Shown here in pieces: positions 17,004 through 22,467 of a stretch of 64,000 nucleotides of DNA (positions within the stretch are counted from its first letter, which is position 1; each line of letters opens with the position of its first letter). This DNA comes from Micromonospora aurantiaca ATCC 27029. Its GTDB lineage: Bacteria; Actinomycetota; Actinomycetes; Mycobacteriales; Micromonosporaceae. The stretch covers positions 6,744,501 to 6,808,500 of the forward strand of contig NC_014391.1 of the NCBI RefSeq assembly GCF_000145235.1, in the 5' to 3' direction. The notes under the pieces are model-generated. The model saw nothing but the letters and a program-made list of their open reading frames with translations, did not search any database and was not told the origin of the DNA. A program made the translations under genes and the position numbers.

Positions 17004-17609
17004 CTACCAAGACTTTCCGGACTTGGCCCGCTTCGCGGCTGCGCGTTGGGCAACAATCCGCGTCCCCGTTCCGTTCATGCGCCACCTGGCAACCGGAAGG
17101 CTGACGTCGAAGAGGTCGGCGACTTGCTCGTCGTTCCTGCGCTCCCTGGCCGCCTTGTACGCGGCGGCCAGGGGCAGCAGCAGTTCGGCTCCAAGTTCCT
17201 GCGCTTCCCACTCCTGATCTTTGCTGGTGGGATTGGCGCAACCGTGGCGACCCTCGGCGCTGAACATGACCCGGTCGAACTCGTGTTCAAGGAGCACGTG
17301 GGCCATCTCGTGGGCGACGTTAAATCTGCGGCGGCGGGGCTGGTGTGAGGTGTTCTCCACGATGAACTGGCCCGTTCCGGCAGGCACCAGCGCGGCGGAC
17401 CATGCCTCCGGACGCTCGGAGGCGTAGAAGGTCACTGATTTCTCAGGACATCCCATCTCCGCAAGGCTGTCCAAGGCGTGCACGGCGACGCCGTGCACGT
17501 GGGCGAGTTCGTAGGGGCAGAGCCGATCGTGTTCGGTGAGACCGAGGTCGGTCTTTCGGATGTCGATCGCTCGGCGCTGGATCTCAGCCTTGGGGAGCCT
17601 TTTGCCCAC
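17004..17609 (-). CDS. ImmA/IrrE-type metallopeptidase (protease half of an XRE/ImmA pair)
   Basis: A 201-residue protein with the zinc-binding motif HEMAHVLLEH near residue 100 and a following EAQELGAELLLPLAAA helix that supplies the third ligand, as in ImmA/IrrE (M78-like) peptidases. ImmA proteins cut their partner XRE repressor when a trigger such as DNA damage or phage activity is sensed. The HTH gene lies 3 nt upstream in the same direction, so they are co-transcribed. The pair faces away from the ubiquitin-like operon across a palindrome-rich promoter region. A basic tail (RAAAKRAKSGKSW) ends the protein. The trigger is unknown. Confidence 0.85.
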   Translation of the reverse strand: MGKRLPKAEIQRRAIDIRKTDLGLTEHDRLCPYELAHVHGVAVHALDSLAEMGCPEKSVTFYASERPEAWSAALVPAGTGQFIVENTSHQPRRRRFNVAHEMAHVLLEHEFDRVMFSAEGRHGCANPTSKDQEWEAQELGAELLLPLAAAYKAARERRNDEQVADLFDVSLPVARWRMNGTGTRIVAQRAAAKRAKSGKSW

Positions 17610-17612
17610 GTG

Positions 17613-17990
17613 TCACCGGTTCCGAGCCGCGCGTTGGGTGGCGTGCAGTTTCATGGCTGCTTCGAGCACGTTCTGTAGGTGTTGCTTCTCCTCCTCGCCG
17701 AGATCTTTGCGAGCCCGCAGGAGAACGCCGACCTCGGCGAGGAGTTCCGGCTCCTCGTCTTGGTCGTCCTCCGTGTCGGAGATCCAGAAGGTCTCCGCTG
17801 GCATCTTCAGCCACTGGGTAAGGGTCATGAAGGCGTCTGCGTCCGGCCGGTAGCCGTTGGCAAGGCGGGTCATCGTGGAAGGGCTACATCCCACCTCGCC
17901 GGCGAGCTGTCGCCAGGAGAGGTTCTTGCTTCTGCGCGCGGCGTCGAGGGCGGCGTACAGCGCCGGCACGTTGATCCTGGTCTGAGCCAT
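17613..17990 (-). CDS. XRE-family HTH repressor (partner of ImmA)
   Basis: A 125-residue protein. Residues 5-65 form the XRE/Cro HTH: LDAARRSKNLSWRQLAGEVG, CSPSTMTRLANGYRPDADAF, LTQWLKMPAETFW. An acidic linker (DTEDDQDEEPE) follows, likely exposed to cleavage, then a helix that may dimerise. It lies 3 nt before the ImmA gene. The 173-bp divergent region toward the ubiquitin-like gene contains two GTTCGAC-type palindromes that are good candidate binding sites. Predicted job: repress its own pair and the Ubl-E2-E1 operon until ImmA cleaves it; this is inference from layout. Confidence 0.85.
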   Translation of the reverse strand: MAQTRINVPALYAALDAARRSKNLSWRQLAGEVGCSPSTMTRLANGYRPDADAFMTLTQWLKMPAETFWISDTEDDQDEEPELLAEVGVLLRARKDLGEEEKQHLQNVLEAAMKLHATQRAARNR

Positions 17991-18037
17991 GGGCGGGGCA
18001 TCTCCTCGCAGGTTGCGCGAACCACCTTTCTACCACC

Positions 18038-18053
18038 GTTCGACATGTCGAAC
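18038..18053. promoter_or_regulatory. Operator-like palindrome O1
   Basis: GTTCGACATGTCGAAC, a perfect 16-bp palindrome in the divergent region. It is nearest to the XRE gene and centred 39 bp from O2. It shares the GTTCGAC half-site with O2, as expected of two binding sites for one dimeric repressor. Confidence 0.65.
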
Positions 18054-18076
18054 ACTCGCGTGGTAGCGTTGATCTC

Positions 18077-18092
18077 GTTCGACAAGTCGAAC
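18077..18092. promoter_or_regulatory. Operator-like palindrome O2
   Basis: GTTCGACAAGTCGAAC, the same half-sites as O1 with one central mismatch. It lies about 70 nt before the ubiquitin-like start codon, just after a TTGATC that could be a -35 element (18069-18074), so a bound repressor would block the promoter. Confidence 0.65.
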
Positions 18093-18095
18093 GAT

Positions 18096-18111
18096 GTCCT
18101 ACTAGTAGGAC
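18096..18111. promoter_or_regulatory. Second palindrome type, GTCCTACTAGTAGGAC
   Basis: A perfect 16-bp palindrome 3 nt after O2, unrelated in sequence to O1/O2. It could bind a second regulator, overlap the -10 region, or form a small hairpin near the transcript start. Only the symmetry is seen. Confidence 0.5.
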
Positions 18112-18163
18112 ACCTACCGTACCCGCTGCGCTCCAGCAGCAGCAACGATCCGAGGAGATCAAT

Positions 18164-18439
18164 ATGACGACCAGCGCGACCGAAAACGTCGGCGAGAACC
18201 AGCGCTCGCCCCGGACCATCACGGTCTCGGTCAACAACCAGCCGATCGAGTTGCCCGAGCGCCGGGTCACCGGCCGGGACATCAAGCAGGCCGCCGTCGC
18301 CCAGGGCGTCCACATCCAGCCCAACTTCCAGCTCTCGGTGAAGCGGGGCAACCGCTACGAGGTCATCGGCGACGACGACACCATCACGGTCCACCCTCAC
18401 CAGGAGTTCCTCGCGGTCGCGCCGGACGACAACTCGTGA
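18164..18439 (+). CDS. Ubiquitin-like protein (multiubiquitin-domain family)
   Basis: A 91-residue protein. After a disordered start (1-16), residues 17-85 form a beta-grasp of the multiubiquitin type: TITVSVNNQPIELPERRVTG, DIKQAAVAQGVHIQPNFQLS, RYEVIGDDDTITVHP, EFLAVAPDDNS. It is a single domain. The C-terminus ends DDNS with no Gly-Gly, unlike eukaryotic ubiquitin. A GGAG site (18154-18157) lies 6 nt before the ATG at 18164. The stop overlaps the E2-like start (GTGA). In the predicted pathway it is activated by the E1 domain and passed to the E2-like protein; known relatives of such operons act in anti-phage defence. Role here is inferred from operon content. Confidence 0.8.
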   Translation: MTTSATENVGENQRSPRTITVSVNNQPIELPERRVTGRDIKQAAVAQGVHIQPNFQLSVKRGNRYEVIGDDDTITVHPHQEFLAVAPDDNS

Positions 18440-18822
18440 CCGAACCGACCACGGCGGTCACCACCGCGGTCGACGCCGTCCGGGAACACTTCGCCGGCAA
18501 GCCGGTCGAGGTCACCCCGGACGGCCCCGGCGGCGCCTTCGTGATCGTTAACGACATTGAGATCGGCCCGGGCTACATCCCGTCGACCACATGGCTGGGC
18601 TTCCAGATCAGCGCCGCCTATCCCTGCGCGGATGTGTACCCCCACTACACCGGACGGCTGACCCGCACCGACGGGCAGCCTCACGGGCCGGCCATCCAAC
18701 AGGTCGACTGGCAGAACAGGCCGGCTCTGCAGTTGTCACGCCGCTCCAACGGGTGGCAGGCCGGGATCGACAACGCCGCGCTCAAGGCCGAGAAGGTGAT
18801 CAAATGGCTCGTCACCCAGTGA
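18436..18822 (+). CDS. E2-like protein (prokaryotic E2 family E)
   Basis: A 128-residue UBC-like protein from a GTG start that overlaps the Ubl stop. Segments match the bacterial E2 family E pattern: an early helix (AVDAVREHF), strands (AFVIVNDIEIGPGYIP), TTWLGFQISAAYPCADVYPH, a loop, then ALQLSRRSNGWQAGIDNAAL and a final helix. The only cysteine is C64, in the position of the YPxxPP turn, not where the catalytic Cys of standard E2s lies before the W/SRxxxxW segment. So it may be a non-canonical carrier or an adaptor. It overlaps the next gene by 19 nt. Confidence 0.7.
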   Translation: MTEPTTAVTTAVDAVREHFAGKPVEVTPDGPGGAFVIVNDIEIGPGYIPSTTWLGFQISAAYPCADVYPHYTGRLTRTDGQPHGPAIQQVDWQNRPALQLSRRSNGWQAGIDNAALKAEKVIKWLVTQ

Positions 18823-20165
18823 ACCCGCCGGCGGACGGCTGGAGCCTCACTGTGCCGGCTCGGCTGTGGGCCGACCTGTCCAATCACCTGTTCCGAAGCG
18901 ACAGGGACGAACACGGCGCGGTCATCCTCGCAGGCCGCGCGAAGGGCCCGCGCGGGCCCCGGCTGCTCGCCCGCGAGCTGATCCTCGCCAAGGACGGGGT
19001 CGACTATGTGCCCGGTGAGACCGGGTACCGGGCTCTCGCGCCGTCCTTCGTCCGCGACGCCGCAGTCCGGGCGCGGGAGGAGGGGCTCGCCTACCTCGCC
19101 GTGCACAACCACCTCGGCGGCGTCACGGTTGGCTTCTCCCGGATCGACCTGGCCAGCCACGAGCGGGGCTACCCGGCACTGCGGCAAATCACCGGCCAGG
19201 TCGTCGGCGGACTGGTCTTCACTGACCAGGCCGCCGCCGGTGACCTGTGGTTGCCCGACGGGTCCCGCGTCGACCTCGCGGAGGTCGTCATCCCGAGCGG
19301 CAACCTCATTCGCCTGCGGCCTCGCCCCGCCCGCGCCGGCACGGCCGAGCTCCTGCACGATCGGCAGGCGAGGCTCTTCGGTCAGCTCGGCCAGGAGTCC
19401 CTCAGCCGCCTGCGGGTTGCCGTGGTCGGCCTCGGCGGGGTCGGCAGCATCCTCGTCGAATTCCTCGCCCGCCTCGGCGTCGGCGGCCTGGTCCTGATCG
19501 ACGACGACATCGTCGACGAGACGAACCTGCCCCGGCTGCTCGCCGCCGAACGCGACGACGTCGGCCGGCCGAAAACCCTCCCCGCAGTCCGGAACGCCCG
19601 TCGGGCGAACTCGGATATCGACCTGACGGTGATGGCGGAACGAGTCGAGACCAGCACGGCGAGACAGTCGTTGAACTACTGCGACTGGATCTTCCTCGCC
19701 GCGGACAGCCACTCCGCCCGGTACTGGGTCAACGCCGCCGCCAACCAGTACCTGATTCCCACGACGCAGATCGGCGTCAAGATCCCCGTGAACGACGACG
19801 ACATCGTCGGCCAGATCCACGCCGCCAACCGGTTCGTGGTCCCCGGAACCGGCTGCATGTGGTGCAACGGCCTCATCGACCCGACCGAACTCGCGATCGA
19901 CATGCAACCCGAACACGTACGGGCTGCCGCCCGCTACGTCGCAAGCGTTCCAGCGCCCAGCGTCATCGCCCTCAACGGCCTCGTCGCCACCGAGGCCATC
20001 AACCACTTCATGCTCGCGGTCACCGGCATGCACCACGACCCCGACGACACCACCTCCACGATCCACCTGCCCAGACGGCGCGAACGCACAGGCCAGATGC
20101 CACGTCGTGACAAGGACTGCCCATGGTGCTCTCCAAACGGGCACCTCGGGCGCGGTGACGGCTGA
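18804..20165 (+). CDS. JAB peptidase-E1 (ThiF) fusion protein
   Basis: 453 residues from the ATG at 18804 (GAGAAGGTG site 7 nt upstream); a GTG at 18819, overlapping the E2 stop as GTGA, is the alternative. Residues 20-190 are a JAB/JAMM deubiquitinase-like domain with E36, H101-N-H103, S112 and D115 (an H-x-H-x8-S-x2-D form). Residues 195-430 are a ThiF/E1 adenylation domain: VAVVGLGGVGSILVEFLARL, VLIDDDIVDETNLPRLL (the conserved Asp and Arg). Two CxxC pairs (CMWC about 351, CPWC about 438) probably bind zinc. One chain could thus both adenylate and remove the Ubl. This layout differs from the separate E1 and JAB genes of most described bacterial operons. Confidence 0.85.
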   Translation: MARHPVNPPADGWSLTVPARLWADLSNHLFRSDRDEHGAVILAGRAKGPRGPRLLARELILAKDGVDYVPGETGYRALAPSFVRDAAVRAREEGLAYLAVHNHLGGVTVGFSRIDLASHERGYPALRQITGQVVGGLVFTDQAAAGDLWLPDGSRVDLAEVVIPSGNLIRLRPRPARAGTAELLHDRQARLFGQLGQESLSRLRVAVVGLGGVGSILVEFLARLGVGGLVLIDDDIVDETNLPRLLAAERDDVGRPKTLPAVRNARRANSDIDLTVMAERVETSTARQSLNYCDWIFLAADSHSARYWVNAAANQYLIPTTQIGVKIPVNDDDIVGQIHAANRFVVPGTGCMWCNGLIDPTELAIDMQPEHVRAAARYVASVPAPSVIALNGLVATEAINHFMLAVTGMHHDPDDTTSTIHLPRRRERTGQMPRRDKDCPWCSPNGHLGRGDG

Positions 20166-20264
20166 TCAGGGCAGTGGCGATCTTGCCGACGATGGGGGTG
20201 CGCTGGCCGGGCGCCCGGCCGTGGCCATACCGCCGCTCCCGGCTCGATCCGTGCACGAAATAGG

Positions 20265-20732
20265 ATGCGTCGAGTGACGTTCGACTTCATCGAGAAGCGG
20301 CCCGGACCGGGTGACCAGGTGATCTGGTATCCGTTCGCTGAGAACAGCGACTTCAGCCCGAGCTGGTGGGACTACCGGTCAATCGACGGCGTCAAGTCAT
20401 ACACCTTGCTGGAGGTCCGCCAGGGTGGAGTGGAAGTAGCACGGATCGAGCTCGACCCCGGCGTCGTGATCGATCACTACCTAGGAACCCCTGAACTCGG
20501 CAACGCAGCACTCGAGATTGAACTAATCGAGGTGGCGGAGTCGCACCGACGCCGAGGCATCGGGACCAAGATCATCGGGGCGTTGGCGTCCAGTTACCCC
20601 GAACGACGACTGCTCGCCTTCAGCGAGGAAGCCGACGACTTCTGGGCGTCGCTGAGATGGACGCGATACGACCACCCGGAGGGCCCGCAGCTCAACCGCC
20701 CCTTGTACATCCAGCCAGCCGAAAAGGTCTGA
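20265..20732 (+). CDS. GNAT-family N-acetyltransferase
   Basis: A 155-residue protein. The acetyl-CoA site is ESHRRRGIGTKIIGALA (R/Q-x-x-G-x-G pattern) near residues 90-105, preceded by the usual strand (LEIELIEVA). The C-terminus has FWASLRWTRYDHPEG, like the terminal part of GNATs. Substrate unknown. It follows the JAB-E1 gene by 99 nt on the same strand and could be part of the operon or an independent gene; no terminator was seen between them. Confidence 0.75.
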   Translation: MRRVTFDFIEKRPGPGDQVIWYPFAENSDFSPSWWDYRSIDGVKSYTLLEVRQGGVEVARIELDPGVVIDHYLGTPELGNAALEIELIEVAESHRRRGIGTKIIGALASSYPERRLLAFSEEADDFWASLRWTRYDHPEGPQLNRPLYIQPAEKV

Positions 20733-20913
20733 GTAAACGCGGCGGCGGAACAACGGGACGGATCGAGCGACCCCTGAACGGACGGCGCGACTACCGGCGC
20801 TAGGTCGAGTCGTACCGCCCGTAGAAGCCGTCCGGGTCGTACCTGCGGGGCACGCAGGGCCTTCGGCATCACGGGTGGGCGCGCCAGAGCGCGCCGCTGC
20901 CCTCGCCACGCGA

Positions 20914-21330
20914 TCACTCGGTGACGGCCGCCAGGTGCGGCGGTTCGCCGCCGGTCTTGAGGAAGGTGACTGCCAGTTGTATCGCCGTTTCGGGCCGAAG
21001 TTGTAGGTGCTCAGCTGGGTACTCGGTGGGCACTCCGCCGAAGTCGAAGTGGAGTCCCTCGGCCGGGGTTTCCGCTTTGGGGTCGTTGAGGTAGCCGCCG
21101 TCGTCAGCGATGTGTACTGCGAAGGCGTGGGTGGGGTGACCGAGTCCGATCTGGATGCCGGGTGGCAGGTCGTCGGGGTCATTGTCGGTGTCGCTGAAGA
21201 TGGTCAGCACGACGGGCTCGCCGGCCTGTTGGATCTCGCGAAGGAGGGCTCCGAGGGCGTCGGGGTCGGTCAGTTCGACCTCGTGGTTGTCGCGCTGGTC
21301 GCCCCGGTCGTAGGTCCAGGTCACCTTCAT
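20914..21330 (-). CDS. Imm1-family immunity protein
   Basis: 138 residues from the ATG at 21330, which overlaps the toxin stop (ATGA at 21327-21330). The sequence VVLTIFSDTDNDPDDLPPGI, QIGLGHPTHAFAVHI and YPAEHLQLRPETAIQLAVTF matches the Imm1 immunity fold that guards cells against deaminase and nuclease toxins. The overlap and order (toxin first, immunity second) fit neutralisation of the deaminase encoded directly upstream. Expected to bind the toxin's active-site face in the cytosol. Confidence 0.8.
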   Translation of the reverse strand: MKVTWTYDRGDQRDNHEVELTDPDALGALLREIQQAGEPVVLTIFSDTDNDPDDLPPGIQIGLGHPTHAFAVHIADDGGYLNDPKAETPAEGLHFDFGGVPTEYPAEHLQLRPETAIQLAVTFLKTGGEPPHLAAVTE

Positions 21331-21815
21331 GCGATCGCCTTTCCGTTTCCGGTGTAGGTACGCCAATGGCGTACCTGCCCGTCATCGTCGCGTACGTAGA
21401 CGGCCAGCCGCGCGCCGGCCGGCAGGAGCCGGGAGAGGATCTTCTCGCAGCCGTAGGGGGTGTAGTCGCAGGGCGGATTGTTCGTCACCACAGCTGCCTG
21501 GGTGATGTGGTCGCGGCGCATCCGGGCGGCAAGCTTGGCTTCCAGATGGTCGGTCGTGGTGGCGATGAGTTTGTAGGCAGGCTTGAGGTCGGCGGCGGCG
21601 TCCGGGTCACGGCCAGACCTCATGGGTATCCGCTCACCACCGATCAACGCCACACCGGAGGTAGGGTCTTTCGCTTGCCGTCGAGGCAGGTCCCGAGCGG
21701 CATCGGTCAACCCTTCGGGCACCAACTCGGGCTGAGCCGGTGCTTCCGTTGCAGTCGCAGACGTGTCGCGTGTGGCGGGCGGTCGGCTAATGTCGCTGCC
21801 ACCGCCCGTCGTCAA
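21327..21815 (-). CDS. DddA/SCP1.201-like deaminase toxin
   Basis: 162 residues. A linker (1-75) leads to a C-terminal deaminase domain: TDHLEAKLAARMRRDHITQA has the H-x-E zinc/catalytic motif, VVTNNPPCDYTPYGCEKILS has the P-x-C...C zinc cysteines, then LLPAGARLAVYV. This is the SCP1.201/DddA-like pattern of toxins that deaminate cytosine in DNA. There is no secretion domain; that may be supplied by the DUF6244 gene, whose stop overlaps this gene's TTG start (TTGA). The immunity gene overlaps its own stop. Delivery by type VII secretion or use as an internal abortive toxin are both possible. The TTG start would keep expression low. Confidence 0.75.
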   Translation of the reverse strand: MTTGGGSDISRPPATRDTSATATEAPAQPELVPEGLTDAARDLPRRQAKDPTSGVALIGGERIPMRSGRDPDAAADLKPAYKLIATTTDHLEAKLAARMRRDHITQAAVVTNNPPCDYTPYGCEKILSRLLPAGARLAVYVRDDDGQVRHWRTYTGNGKAIA

Positions 21816-22339
21816 TTTCCCAGTTCACCGACCTGCCGAGCCTGCGCCAGCGCCGTATCGACGTGCTGTCGGGCTTCGGTCCCGCGCGTCCGGACGGTCG
21901 CCAGGACCTGCAGCACCTGCTGCAGCCGCGATAGCGTGGGACCGGGCTGTCCTCCCTGCAACGCCGCCGTGACCAGCCGTCGCGTGTCATCGACCGCGGA
22001 TCCGGCCGCAGTGACATGGCCGTCGACGGCGGTCAGCGCGGCTACGACCGGCGTAAGCGTGGCGATCGTCTCCTGCGGTGACGGCTGCTGCGGCACGGCA
22101 CTGAGCGACCGCGACGCCTCACCCAGGACCCCACCGGCCTGCGCCAGCCGAGACCGGGCCTGTCCGAGCACTTCTCGCGCGCGAGCCAACCCGGCAGCGA
22201 TGCCGGCAAAGCCGGAGGCCACCGCCCGAGCGGTGATCTGCTCGATCGCATGGTCGACAGCGCCAGCCTCCTGCTGGGTCCGGTCCACACCCGCCGCCAT
22301 TGCCTGCAAGTCGGTGCCAATGCTGTCGGTCAGTGACAT
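21812..22339 (-). CDS. DUF6244 helical protein (toxin N-module or carrier)
   Basis: 175 residues from the ATG at 22339 (GAGGGTGA site upstream). Almost entirely helical and Ala/Gln-rich: MSLTDSIGTDLQAMAAGVD, AIEQITARAVASGFAGIAAG, TLSRLQQVLQVLATVRT. This resembles DUF6244, found with deaminase or other toxins in Micromonosporaceae and similar in look to WXG100/ESX N-domains. It is translationally coupled to the deaminase (TTGA overlap). It may be the export or dimerisation half of a split polymorphic toxin. Function is inferred from context. Confidence 0.65.
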   Translation of the reverse strand: MSLTDSIGTDLQAMAAGVDRTQQEAGAVDHAIEQITARAVASGFAGIAAGLARAREVLGQARSRLAQAGGVLGEASRSLSAVPQQPSPQETIATLTPVVAALTAVDGHVTAAGSAVDDTRRLVTAALQGGQPGPTLSRLQQVLQVLATVRTRGTEARQHVDTALAQARQVGELGN

Positions 22340-22467
22340 CGCGTCACCCTCCGGCTCCGAGTCCGTTAGATCCGTGGCAGCGTAGAGATGAGTGCCAGTC
22401 GAGCACAACCAATGCGCACAACGGCCTCCAGCTGAGGAGCCCGTATCCCTTGAATGAACAGCAGGCG

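Noticed and set aside
18804..20165. Assignment of the Ubl operon to CBASS type II (E1/E2 plus JAB with a cyclase)
   Set aside because: No CD-NTase cyclase or effector gene is adjacent, and a ubiquitin-like protein is encoded instead.
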